From NCBI GenBank assembly GCA_023433985.1, contig JAEYTN010000558.1, forward strand, positions 1 through 10,186: DNA of 10,186 nt, in the 5' to 3' direction. Position 1 is the first letter of the stretch, and the number at the start of each line of letters is the position of its first letter. The DNA is from Pseudomonadota bacterium (GTDB taxonomy: Bacteria; Pseudomonadota; Alphaproteobacteria; Rhizobiales; Devosiaceae). A model generated the notes under the pieces. It was not told the origin of the DNA, did no database searches, and saw only the letters and a program-made list of their open reading frames with translations. Below, piece after piece: positions 1 to 6,156 of this stretch. A program made the translations under genes and the position numbers.

Positions 1-80
1 AGCAGGGCGAGCGCGGCGTCGATCAGCGCCCGCCGCAGGTCGCCATGGTGATAACGGGAGTCTCCTTCCGATGTTGACAT
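1..80 (-). CDS. TetR-family transcriptional regulator, N-terminal fragment
   Basis: This gene runs off the left edge, so only about the first 26 codons are visible. Read on the minus strand from the ATG at 80-78, the protein begins MSTSEGDS and continues RYHHGDLRRALIDAALALL. That is the classic start of the TetR helix-turn-helix domain (family pattern YHHGDLR.AL..AA). A GGAAGGAG-like stretch lies inside the first codons, so a slightly later start cannot be excluded, but no other ATG keeps this frame. TetR proteins are usually ligand-responsive dimeric repressors that control themselves and a divergent neighbour. Here the neighbour is the DUF2214 membrane protein starting at 157. The ligand-binding domain is outside the window, so the inducer cannot be guessed. 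Confidence 0.85.
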   Translation of the reverse strand, partial: MSTSEGDSRYHHGDLRRALIDAALAL

Positions 81-123
81 TGCTCACATTAACTTCTATC
101 TACGATGAGAACAGTGTTAACAT
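71..123. promoter_or_regulatory. Candidate TetR operator pair
   Basis: Two similar decamers, ATGTTGACAT (71-80) and GTGTTAACAT (114-123), share the pattern RTGTTRACAT and lie 43 bp apart, about four helical turns. Each is nearly self-complementary; the second contains the perfect palindrome TGTTAACA (115-122) and overlaps a second inverted repeat, AACA-G-TGTT (110-118). One covers the -35 box and the tetR start codon; the other lies just downstream of the predicted transcription start. This is the expected arrangement for TetR autoregulation and neighbour repression, but binding is inferred. Confidence 0.45.
74..102 (+). promoter_or_regulatory. Sigma-70-type promoter for the DUF2214 gene
   Basis: A perfect TTGACA (74-79) is followed after 17 bases by TATCTA (97-102), giving an expected transcription start near 109 and a leader of about 48 bases before the ATG at 157. 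The -35 box overlaps the start codon of the divergent tetR gene, so a repressor bound here could control both directions. Confidence 0.55.
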
Positions 124-156
124 CCAGCTTCGCCCGGGGCGAGAGGGGTAACCGGA

Positions 157-600
157 ATGTTCGACGCCAATCTCCTCCTGGCCATCGCCCACCACCTGGC
201 CGTCTTCACCATGGTCGGCATCTTCGCCGCCGAGTTCGCCCTGCTGCGGCCCGGCATCGAGGGCAAGCGCCTCGCCCAGCTCGGCAAGCTTGACGGCGCC
301 TATGGCGGCATCGCCGGGCTCGTCATCATCATCGGCATCGTCCGCGTTATCTTCGGCGGCGCCGGCTGGGAATACTACGTCGCCAACTGGGCCTTCTGGG
401 CCAAGATGCTCGCCTTCATCGGCGTCGGCCTCGCCTCGATCCCGCCCACCCTCGCCATCATCCGCTGGCGCAAGGCCGGAACGGCGCCGTCGGCGGACAA
501 TGTAAACAGCGCTCGCCGCTTCCTCTGGCTCCAGGCCGCCCTCCTCCTCTTCATCCCCACCTTCGCCGCCGCCATGGCCCGCGGCTACGGCACCGTCTGA
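157..600 (+). CDS. DUF2214-type integral membrane protein
   Basis: The 147-residue protein is almost entirely membrane helices. Hydrophobic segments lie at about residues 5-30, 50-68, 77-103 and 122-142, separated by short charged loops (RPGIEGKRLAQLGKLDG and RWRKAGTAPSADN). A His-His pair (12-13) in the first helix and a Trp/Tyr-rich loop (WEYYVANWAFW, 71-81) are visible. Length and layout fit the DUF2214 family of uncharacterised four-helix proteins; the family name is recognised from the overall pattern, not a search. The ATG at 157 is preceded by a GAGAGGGG ribosome-binding stretch eight bases upstream. It diverges from a TetR regulator, which probably controls it. The substrate or function is unknown; a small transporter or a haem or quinone-associated protein would only be guesses. 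Confidence 0.8.
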   Translation: MFDANLLLAIAHHLAVFTMVGIFAAEFALLRPGIEGKRLAQLGKLDGAYGGIAGLVIIIGIVRVIFGGAGWEYYVANWAFWAKMLAFIGVGLASIPPTLAIIRWRKAGTAPSADNVNSARRFLWLQAALLLFIPTFAAAMARGYGTV

Positions 601-640
601 CTCGCCGCCCAACCAGCAGCAATAATCACGAAGGCCGCGG

Positions 641-706
641 GTGCTCCTCCACCGCGATAGCGGGGGAGGGGGACCACCCGAAGGGTGGTGGAGGGGGCGT
701 CCGACG
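641..706 (+). repeat. Dispersed double-hairpin repeat, copy 1
   Basis: This is the first of three copies in the window (others at 3025 and 8684). It consists of CTCC-A-CCGC, loop GATA, GCGG-G-GGAG (647-668), then a second hairpin ACCACCC-GAA-GGGTGGT (673-689), then a GGAGGGGGCGTC tail. It lies between the convergent ends of the DUF2214 gene and nth. The rest of this gap (601-640 and 707-798) holds nothing I recognise. Confidence 0.85.
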
Positions 707-798
707 CTCGTTCAGATAGCCGTCAGCCACCGTTCATCAATGTGGCCGCCAAGCACGAAAACGCCCACACCGCACGCCGCCCTGTGGTCAGCTTTCGT

Positions 799-1506
799 TC
801 ATTTCACAGCGACCCCGTCCCCCTTGGGCGCCGGCGTCTTCGGTTCGAACCGGCACCACTCGCGGATCACGCACCGCCAGCATTCGGGCTTGCGCGCTTT
901 GCACACATAGCGCCCGTGCAGGATCAGCCAGTGATGCGCGTGCAGCAGGTAGGGCTCCGGCACCGCCTTCAGCAGTCCCAGCTCCACCTCGAGCGGGTTC
1001 TTGCCGGGCGCCAGCCCCGTTCGGTTCGCCACCCGGAACAGGTGTGTATCCACCGCGATCGTCGGCTGCCGGAAGGCGATGTTGAGCACCACGTTCGCCG
1101 TCTTCCGCCCCACGCCGGGCAGAGACTCCAGCGCCTCCCGGTCCTGCGGCACCGCGGAGCCGAACTGCTCGATCAGGATCTGGCTCAAGGCGAACACGTT
1201 CCTCGCCTTGCCGCGGTAGAGCCCGATCGTCTTGATCTTGTCCTCGATCCCCGCGACGCTGAGCGCCACCATCTTTTCGGGCGTGTCGGCCGCGGCGAAC
1301 AGTGCCGGTGTCGCCTTGTTTACCCCCGCGTCGGTCGCCTGCGCCGAAAGCACCACCGCCACCAGCAGGGTGAAGGGGTTCACATAGTCGAGTTCCCCCT
1401 TTGGTTCGGGGTTCGCCGCCGCAAAAGCGCCGAAAATGGCCTCGACATCTGCCTTCGGCAGCCCGCGCGGCAGCCGCTTCAATTTTCCTGGCGCCATTTC
1501 CGTCAT
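799..1506 (-). CDS. nth: Endonuclease III (DNA glycosylase/AP lyase)
   Basis: Endonuclease III removes oxidised pyrimidines from DNA and cuts the abasic site, starting base excision repair. The 235-residue protein shows all hallmarks. The helix-hairpin-helix LPGVGRKTA (129-137) carries the catalytic Lys135. The essential Asp153 is in AVDTHLFRV. The C-terminal 4Fe-4S ligands Cys202, 209, 212 and 218 have the exact C-X6-C-X2-C-X5-C spacing. It is slightly longer than E. coli Nth (211 residues), mainly at the N-terminus. The ATG at 1506 was chosen (MTEMAPGK); a second in-frame ATG at 1497 is possible. The open frame continues far upstream, but that part is antisense to the next gene. No clear Shine-Dalgarno is present, and a -10-like box lies only 12-17 bases upstream, so the mRNA may be nearly leaderless. 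It is divergent from the DUF2244 gene. Confidence 0.95.
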   Translation of the reverse strand: MTEMAPGKLKRLPRGLPKADVEAIFGAFAAANPEPKGELDYVNPFTLLVAVVLSAQATDAGVNKATPALFAAADTPEKMVALSVAGIEDKIKTIGLYRGKARNVFALSQILIEQFGSAVPQDREALESLPGVGRKTANVVLNIAFRQPTIAVDTHLFRVANRTGLAPGKNPLEVELGLLKAVPEPYLLHAHHWLILHGRYVCKARKPECWRCVIREWCRFEPKTPAPKGDGVAVK

Positions 1507-1517
1507 CCCGATTCTGA

Positions 1518-1526
1518 GCCTATAGT
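1518..1526. promoter_or_regulatory. Symmetric divergent promoter core between nth and the DUF2244 gene
   Basis: Only 21 bases separate the two divergent start codons. They contain the palindrome CTATAG (1520-1525), which reads TATAGT on the plus strand (1521-1526) and TATAGG on the minus strand (1523-1518). Each would be a -10 box for one gene and would place transcription starts within a few bases of the start codons. No good -35 box is seen on either side. Confidence 0.4.
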
Positions 1527-1527
1527 G

Positions 1528-2016
1528 ATGCCTAAGATGACGACGCAAACGCAAGCACGCCCGCTCTTCGCCGCCAAGCTCACGCCGCACCGGTCGCTGG
1601 GCCAGCGGGGCTACCGCATCGTCATTGCCGTGGTCGCCATCGCCGCCACCGTTCCCGCCATCACCTTCTGGTCGCTCGGCGCCTGGCCGATCGTCGGCTT
1701 CATGGGGCTCGACGTGGCGCTGGTCGCCTGGGCCCTCTGGGCTTCGCTGAAGGAAGGCAAGCGCTACGAGCAGGTCACCCTGTGGCGCGACCAGCTCGAG
1801 CTGAAGCAGGTCGATGGCGGCGGCAAGGAAACGTTGGTCCGCTTCAACCCCAGCTTCGTCAAGCTGGTGGTGGATCGCGACTTCAACGAGCGCACCACCG
1901 GCCTCCACCTGCGCACCCGCGATCGCGACGTGGTGCTCGGCGCCTTCCTCAACACCGACGAGAAGTCGAGCTTCGCCAAGGCCTTCGGTACCGCCCTCAA
2001 GCGCGCCCGCGCCTGA
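1528..2016 (+). CDS. DUF2244 family membrane protein
   Basis: The 162-residue protein has a short N-terminal part containing FAAKLTPHRSLG (18-29, a typical beginning for this family). Two closely spaced membrane helices follow (about residues 34-52 and 54-71), then a soluble C-terminal domain with alternating charged and hydrophobic residues (ERTTGLHLRTRDRDVVLGAF). This fits DUF2244, a family of unknown function common in Rhizobiales, where I recall it often sitting next to nth. The start is uncertain: ATG at 1528 gives MPKMTTQ, while the in-frame ATG at 1537 gives MTTQTQ. There is no ribosome-binding site, and the -10-like TATAGT ends one base before 1528 begins, so a leaderless transcript starting at or near 1537 is quite possible. 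Confidence 0.85.
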   Translation: MPKMTTQTQARPLFAAKLTPHRSLGQRGYRIVIAVVAIAATVPAITFWSLGAWPIVGFMGLDVALVAWALWASLKEGKRYEQVTLWRDQLELKQVDGGGKETLVRFNPSFVKLVVDRDFNERTTGLHLRTRDRDVVLGAFLNTDEKSSFAKAFGTALKRARA

Positions 2017-2019
2017 TTC

Positions 2020-2070
2020 TTCCCTCGCCGCTCCGGGAGAGGGATGCCCGAGGGCAGGGTGAGGGGGCAT
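2020..2070 (+). repeat. GC-rich hairpin element related in layout to the dispersed repeat
   Basis: Directly after the DUF2244 stop codon lies a double-hairpin element: CCCTC-GCCG-CTCC-G-GGAG-AGGG, then TGCCC-GA-GGGCA (2045-2056), then GGGTGAGGGGGC. The architecture (hairpin, GGGA linker, second hairpin with a GA-type loop, G-rich tail) mirrors the three-copy repeat, but the sequence differs, so it may be a second family. It could stabilise the 3' end of the DUF2244 mRNA; there is no T-tract. Confidence 0.5.
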
Positions 2071-2086
2071 GGGTTCCCGCCGGTAT

Positions 2087-2102
2087 TGATTCACGTGAAA
2101 AC
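2087..2102. promoter_or_regulatory. parS-like palindrome
   Basis: TGATTCACGTGAAAAC matches the widely conserved chromosomal parS sequence TGTTTCACGTGAAACA at 13 of 16 positions and contains the perfect palindrome TTCACGTGAA (2090-2099). It lies in the non-coding gap upstream of the Ada-like gene. A second site with the same TGATTCACGTG start lies at 10031. ParB binding is inferred; the mismatches at outer positions may make it a weak site or an unrelated E-box-like palindrome. Confidence 0.35.
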
Positions 2103-2144
2103 CGGGTCGCTTGCCACCGTCGGCACGCCTACATTCGCGTCACC

Positions 2145-3029
2145 ATGAAACACGAAACCCTCATCGCCAATTCGGATTACGAAACCGTCCGTGCCGCCAT
2201 CGCCTATCTCAGTGAGACGCAGCCCGACGAGATCGACCTGCCGCGCTTCGCCAAGGCGCTCGGGCTCACCGAGCGGCAGCTCACCGATCTCTTCCGGCGC
2301 TGGTGCGGGCTTTCCCCCAAGAGTTTCGCCCAGTGCGTCGCCCTCAATCACGCCAAGCAGCTGCTGGCGGCCAACGAAAGCGTGCTCGACACCACCTACG
2401 AGGTCGGGCTCAGCTCCACCTCGCGCCTGCACGACCTGTTCGTCAGCCACGTGGCCATGCCGCCGGGCGCCTACCGCGCCAAGGGCGGCGGGCTCCAAAT
2501 GACCTGGGGCGCCGCCCCGTCGCCGTTCGGCACCGCGGTGCTGACGGTGACCGAATACGGCCTCTCCGGCATCGGCTTCGCCGATGCCACCATGAGCGTC
2601 GAGCAGGCCTTCGAGGACCTCGCCAACCGCTGGCCCAACGCCACCTACCGCCGCGACGACGGCGCCATCGCGCCCATCGCGGCCCGCGTCTTCGACCCCG
2701 GCCGCTGGAATCCCGAGCAGCCGGTGAAGGTCTTCCTCATCGGCACCGATTTCGAGGTCCAGGTCTGGGAAACGCTGCTGAAGATCCCGGTCGGCAAGGC
2801 CACCACCTACCAGAGCGTCGCCAACCGCATCGGCCGCCCCACCGCCGCCCGCGCCGTCGGTGCCGCGGTCGGCAAGAACCCCATCAGCTTCGTCGTCCCC
2901 TGCCACCGCGTCGTCGGCTCCACCGGCGCCCTCACCGGCTACCACTGGGGCCTGCCAAGAAAGCGCGCCATCCTCGGCTGGGAAAGCGCCGTGACTGCCG
3001 CTGATAATGACCACCGACGCCTCCGGTGA
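2145..3029 (+). CDS. AraC-type regulator / methylated-DNA-cysteine methyltransferase fusion (Ada-like, lacking the N-terminal zinc domain)
   Basis: The 294-residue protein joins two parts of the Ada response. Residues about 15-115 form an AraC-type double helix-turn-helix (ALGLTERQLTDLFRRWCGLSP, then VGLSSTSRLHDLFVSH). Residues about 118-285 form an O6-alkylguanine transferase with FEVQVWETLLKIPVGKATTY, AARAVG and the acceptor Cys253 in VPCHRVVG. It should transfer alkyl groups from O6-methylguanine to itself and may regulate transcription. The N-terminal Ada zinc domain, whose cysteine takes methyl groups from phosphotriesters and switches E. coli Ada on, is absent, so the signal would differ. 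The ATG at 2145 was chosen because the domain begins there; upstream codons are antisense or intergenic in character. The last residues (DNDHRRLR) and the TGA stop abut the second repeat copy. Confidence 0.9.
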   Translation: MKHETLIANSDYETVRAAIAYLSETQPDEIDLPRFAKALGLTERQLTDLFRRWCGLSPKSFAQCVALNHAKQLLAANESVLDTTYEVGLSSTSRLHDLFVSHVAMPPGAYRAKGGGLQMTWGAAPSPFGTAVLTVTEYGLSGIGFADATMSVEQAFEDLANRWPNATYRRDDGAIAPIAARVFDPGRWNPEQPVKVFLIGTDFEVQVWETLLKIPVGKATTYQSVANRIGRPTAARAVGAAVGKNPISFVVPCHRVVGSTGALTGYHWGLPRKRAILGWESAVTAADNDHRRLR

Positions 3030-3091
3030 TCCTCCACCGCGCTAGCGGGGGAGGGGGACCAGCCGAAGGCTGGCGGAGGGGGCGTCAACGC
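3025..3091 (+). repeat. Dispersed double-hairpin repeat, copy 2
   Basis: Same unit as at 641: CTCC-A-CCGC, loop GCTA, GCGG-G-GGAG, then CCAGCC-GAA-GGCTGG (3059-3073), then GGAGGGGGCGTCAACGC. The stem bases of hairpin 2 differ from the other copies on both sides, so pairing is kept. The repeat's leading GTGATCC contains the TGA stop of the Ada-like gene. It sits between two convergent genes. Confidence 0.85.
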
Positions 3092-3095
3092 GCAG

Positions 3096-3130
3096 CCCCC
3101 TCCCCCTCAGTTCCGCTAGCTGAGAGGGGG
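3096..3130. terminator. Hairpin downstream of gpmA
   Basis: CCCCTCAG (3103-3110) pairs with CTGAG-A-GGGG (3120-3129, one bulged A) around a nine-base loop. On the minus strand it lies about 20 bases beyond the gpmA stop codon and could end that transcript, but there is no T-tract, so it may instead act in mRNA stability. Parts (CCGCTAGC and the C-rich run) resemble an inverted fragment of the adjacent repeat. Confidence 0.4.
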
Positions 3131-3148
3131 TCGGCCTGTTCAGGCGAC

Positions 3149-3763
3149 CTAAATCGCCACCTTCTCCGCCAGCTTCCCATCCGCCGCGATGCGGTAGACC
3201 ACCGGTTCTCCCGTCCCGAGTTCGCGCTTCAGGATCTCCTCCGGCGTCAGCCCTTCGACCGACATCACGATCGAGCGCAGCGAGTTGCCATGCGCCGCCA
3301 CCAGCACCGTCTTGCCGGCCTTGAGCAGCGGCACGATCTGCGCGTCGTAGTAGGGCAGGGTCCGCGCCGCGGTGTCCTTGAGGCTCTCGCCACCCGGCGG
3401 CGGCACGTCGAAGGAGCGGCGCCAGATCAGCACCTGCTCCTCGCCCCACTTCCTGCGCGCATCGTCCTTGTTGAGCCCCGTGAGATCGCCATAGTCGCGC
3501 TCGTTCAGCTTCTGCGAGCGGGTAATCGTCACTTCGGTGACCCCCAGCTCCTCGAGGATCAGGTCCAGCGTATGCTGCGCCCGCCGCAGCGCGGAGGTGA
3601 AGTAGACCTCGGGCTGGTATCCGGCCGCCTTCAGCTTCCTGCCCGTCGCCCGCGCCTCGCCGATCCCCTTCTCGGTAAGGTCCGGGTTGCGCCAGCCGGT
3701 GAACAGGTTCTTGAGGTTCCACTCGCTTTCGCCGTGGCGGACGAGGATCAGCGTTCCGGTCAT
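3149..3763 (-). CDS. gpmA: 2,3-bisphosphoglycerate-dependent phosphoglycerate mutase
   Basis: This enzyme interconverts 3- and 2-phosphoglycerate in glycolysis and gluconeogenesis through a phosphohistidine. The 204-residue protein has the phosphohistidine motif [10 protein letters not shown] with His10, the second histidine His158 in VAAHGNSLR, and the acid Glu88 in [24 protein letters not shown] (21-33) is also characteristic. It belongs to the short form common in alphaproteobacteria, about 45 residues shorter than E. coli GpmA. It follows dapB by only nine bases. Its ribosome-binding site TAGGA uses the TAG stop codon of dapB, so translation of the two genes is probably coupled. It is the last gene of the minus-strand cluster. 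Confidence 0.96.
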   Translation of the reverse strand: MTGTLILVRHGESEWNLKNLFTGWRNPDLTEKGIGEARATGRKLKAAGYQPEVYFTSALRRAQHTLDLILEELGVTEVTITRSQKLNERDYGDLTGLNKDDARRKWGEEQVLIWRRSFDVPPPGGESLKDTAARTLPYYDAQIVPLLKAGKTVLVAAHGNSLRSIVMSVEGLTPEEILKRELGTGEPVVYRIAADGKLAEKVAI

Positions 3764-3772
3764 CGAAAAATC

Positions 3773-4570
3773 CTACGAGTTGAAGCCGAGCACGTCGGCC
3801 ATGGAATAGAAGCCGGGCTTCTGGTTCTGCGCCCACTGCGCCGCCCGCACCGCGCCCTCGGCGAACAGCGCCCGGTTGTCGGCGATATGGCCGAGTTCGA
3901 TCCGCTCCGACGGCCCCGCGAGGATCACCTTGTGCTCCCCGATCACGTTGCCGCCACGCAGCGTCGCGAACCCGATCGTGCCTTCCTGCCGGGGCCCGGT
4001 ATGCCCATCGCGTACCCGCACCGAGTGCTCGGCCAGCGCGACGTTCCGGCCCTTCGCTGCGGCCTCGCCCAGCATCAGCGCGGTGCCAGAAGGGGCGTCC
4101 ACCTTCTTGTTGTGGTGCATCTCGAGGATTTCCACGTCGAACCCCGGCAGCGCCCGCGCCGCCTGCTCGACCAGCCCCAGCAGCAGGTTCACCCCGAGCG
4201 AAAAATTCCCCGCCTTGACGATCCGCGCCCCCGCTGCGGCAGCCTGCCGGATCGCCTCGTCATCCTCGGCCGAGCAGCCCGTCGTGCCGATGATGTGCAC
4301 CAGCCCGCGCTCCGCCGCTACCCTCGCGAGCGCCACCGAAGCGGCCGGAGCGGTGAAGTCGATGATCGCCTCGGCCCCAGCAAGCGCGGCGCCCACGTCG
4401 TCGGTCACCACCACGCCCGTCCCCTCGCCGGCATCCCTGCCGACGGAAGGCGCCCCCGCGCGGTCGAACGCCGAATGGAGCTGCAGCCCCTCCGTGGCGA
4501 GCACGGCGCGGATATTCGCCTGCCCCATCTTCCCGCCGGCGCCGGCAACCGCAACCTTCAAGTCAGCCAT
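3773..4570 (-). CDS. dapB: 4-hydroxy-tetrahydrodipicolinate reductase
   Basis: DapB reduces 4-hydroxy-tetrahydrodipicolinate with NAD(P)H on the route to meso-diaminopimelate and lysine, so it serves both protein and cell-wall synthesis. The 265-residue protein starts with the nucleotide-binding loop [10 protein letters not shown] (8-17). It has DFTAP (71-75) and IGTTG (94-98), and contains the family signature [15 protein letters not shown] (150-164) with the catalytic His152 and Lys156. The length is normal. The start codon is preceded by GGGAG seven bases upstream. It lies 33 bases downstream of pyrF and directly upstream of gpmA on the same strand, most likely in one transcript. Confidence 0.97.
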   Translation of the reverse strand: MADLKVAVAGAGGKMGQANIRAVLATEGLQLHSAFDRAGAPSVGRDAGEGTGVVVTDDVGAALAGAEAIIDFTAPAASVALARVAAERGLVHIIGTTGCSAEDDEAIRQAAAAGARIVKAGNFSLGVNLLLGLVEQAARALPGFDVEILEMHHNKKVDAPSGTALMLGEAAAKGRNVALAEHSVRVRDGHTGPRQEGTIGFATLRGGNVIGEHKVILAGPSERIELGHIADNRALFAEGAVRAAQWAQNQKPGFYSMADVLGFNS

Positions 4571-4603
4571 GACGGAGCTCCCAAAGTCCGGTCGCCCTAT
4601 AGC

Positions 4604-5302
4604 TCAGGCGAACCGCGTGCCGCCAGCCATTTCGGCGAGAACCGCCCGCGCCGCCTCGGCGGGATCGGGCGCCGCCGTGATCGGCCGCCCCACCACCAGG
4701 TGCGTCGCGCCAGCGGCAATCGCCTCGGCCGGGCCCATCACCCGCTTCTGGTCGCCCACGGGCGAGCCGGCCGGCCGGATGCCGGGGGTGACGATCGCGA
4801 GTTTGGTGCCGACAACGCCATGCACCATCTCCGCCTCGTTGGCCGAGCAGACCAGACCGCCGATCCCGGCGTCGATCGCCTGCTGCGCCCGGAGCGCCAC
4901 CAGCCCCGCCGCGTCGCGGGCATAGCCGGCTTCGGCGAGGTCGCTGTCGTCCATCGAGGTCAGCACCGAGACGCCCAGCACCGTGAGGCCGGAGCCTTCC
5001 GTGGCCCGCGCCGCCGCGCGCATCGCCTGTGGGTAGGCGTGCACGGTCAGCATCGTCGCCCCGGTCCTCGCGATCGCCGCCACGCCCTTTTCGATCGTGT
5101 TGTCGATATCGAGCAGCTTCAGGTCGAAGAACACCCGCTTGCCCGCCGCCAGCAGCGCCTTGCCGAGGTTCAGGCCGTCCCCGCCATAGAACAGCTGGTA
5201 GCCGATCTTGTAGAAATCGACGCTGTCCCCGAGCTGGGCGATCAAGCTCTCCGCCTCGCCTCGTGTGTCGAGGTCGAGCGCGACGATCAGTGTGCCTGCC
5301 AT
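4604..5302 (-). CDS. pyrF: Orotidine 5'-phosphate decarboxylase
   Basis: PyrF makes UMP from orotidine monophosphate, the last step of pyrimidine synthesis. The 232-residue protein shows the catalytic D-x-K-x-x-D array in [11 protein letters not shown] (Asp60, Lys62, Asp65), LTVHAYP (85-91), the phosphate-binding TPGIRP (172-177) and VVGRPI (203-208). The ATG at 5302 ([10 protein letters not shown]) was chosen because it matches the family N-terminus and has GGAG eight bases upstream; an in-frame ATG at 5335 would add 11 residues with no family support. It lies between the hypothetical membrane-anchored gene (48 bases away) and dapB. Confidence 0.96.
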   Translation of the reverse strand: MAGTLIVALDLDTRGEAESLIAQLGDSVDFYKIGYQLFYGGDGLNLGKALLAAGKRVFFDLKLLDIDNTIEKGVAAIARTGATMLTVHAYPQAMRAAARATEGSGLTVLGVSVLTSMDDSDLAEAGYARDAAGLVALRAQQAIDAGIGGLVCSANEAEMVHGVVGTKLAIVTPGIRPAGSPVGDQKRVMGPAEAIAAGATHLVVGRPITAAPDPAEAARAVLAEMAGGTRFA

Positions 5303-5350
5303 GGCGATGTCTCCGGATTTCCCGGTCACTGCCACGGGTGGGGCGAGGGG

Positions 5351-6022
5351 TCAAGCCGGTGGCGGGTCCCTGACGCTCTTGAGGATGTATTCCTCGCAGT
5401 CGTCGCTCGTCCAGGGCATCGCTTCCGACGTGCCGCTGAAGCCGTTCTTGATGGTGAAGCGGCCGGCCAGGTTGCCGCCATCGAGGCTCCACACGAACCA
5501 GCCGGAGCGCTTCACCTCCGAGAGCGAGCCGTCTCTCTTGTAGACCTGTTCGACGAAGTTGATCTGGAACTCGGCGGTCTGAACCGGCGAGGGCTCGATC
5601 GTCAGTTCCGAGCCGGGCACGTCGCGGGTGCCATTCGCCCCCACCTTGCTGCCGCTGCCGTTGAACTGCGCGGTATCGGGAACGCGCTGCAGCTCCACCC
5701 TGAAGACGTTTTCGTCTCCCTTGGCATTGTGGTCGTTGGCGTGCACCACCGTGTCGAGCACGCACCACTTGCCCGATATGTCCGCGAATGGCTGCACCGC
5801 CGGCGGCTTGGCGGCGAACAGGCCCGAAGCGAAGTTCCAGATCGTCGGCAGCTGGGTGGTCAGCGCCACCAGCGCCGCGCCCACCGCCGCGATCGTGGTG
5901 ATCACTGTGGCGGCGTTCTTGCCGATGCCCCCGATCGCCGCGAACAGCGATGGCTTCGCCGACGGCGCGGCGGCCGGTTCGGTTGCAGCTGCAGGCACAG
6001 CCTTGCGTGTGGACCTTGCCAT
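5351..6022 (-). CDS. Hypothetical membrane-anchored protein upstream of pyrF
   Basis: I do not recognise this 223-residue protein. From the ATG at 6022 it has a basic start (MARSTRK) and an Ala/Pro-rich stretch. One hydrophobic segment follows (about 37-57, AATVITTIAAVGAALVALTT). The C-terminal domain of about 140 residues begins PFADISGKWCVLDTVVHAND and ends in a WTSDDCEEYIL region. Alternating short strands and turns (SGWFVWSLDGGNLAGRFTIKNGF) suggest a beta-rich domain, perhaps barrel-like, outside the inner membrane. Two cysteines (87 and 209) could form a disulfide there. An in-frame ATG at 6091 would add 23 residues; 6022 is preferred because a lysine/arginine-flanked anchor follows and GAGGG lies upstream. 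It heads the pyrF-dapB-gpmA strand but has no obvious metabolic link. Confidence 0.7.
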   Translation of the reverse strand: MARSTRKAVPAAATEPAAAPSAKPSLFAAIGGIGKNAATVITTIAAVGAALVALTTQLPTIWNFASGLFAAKPPAVQPFADISGKWCVLDTVVHANDHNAKGDENVFRVELQRVPDTAQFNGSGSKVGANGTRDVPGSELTIEPSPVQTAEFQINFVEQVYKRDGSLSEVKRSGWFVWSLDGGNLAGRFTIKNGFSGTSEAMPWTSDDCEEYILKSVRDPPPA

Positions 6023-6093
6023 TCCCGTGGCCCTCGGAATGTCGCAGCGCGCCGAACTATGCTCCCGCCGCTCCGGGCCGGCAAGCACCACCC

Positions 6094-6122
6094 TTGCACC
6101 CGATACTATGCCGCCATAAGTT
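6094..6122 (+). promoter_or_regulatory. Possible promoter of the marR-type gene
   Basis: TTGCAC (6094-6099) and TAAGTT (6117-6122) are separated by 17 bases and end 34 bases before the ATG at 6157. Matches to the sigma-70 consensus are moderate. Confidence 0.3.
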
Positions 6123-6156
6123 CGCGCGGATTCGGCCGACTCGGAGCTATTTTCGT

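Noticed and set aside
641..910. Open frames starting in each repeat copy with similar peptides (MLLHRDSGGGG, MILHRASGGGG, MILHRVSGGGG)
   Set aside because: The similarity is simply the repeat read in one frame; the three frames diverge after it, run antisense to real genes, and copy 3 shifts frame because its stem is shorter.
1507..2094. N-terminal extension of nth in the same open frame
   Set aside because: It is antisense to the DUF2244 gene, is low complexity, and has no counterpart in endonuclease III.
2448..2453. A third CACGTG word inside the Ada-like gene
   Set aside because: Its flanks (CAGC...GCCA) do not match parS and it is explained by coding sequence (SHVAM).
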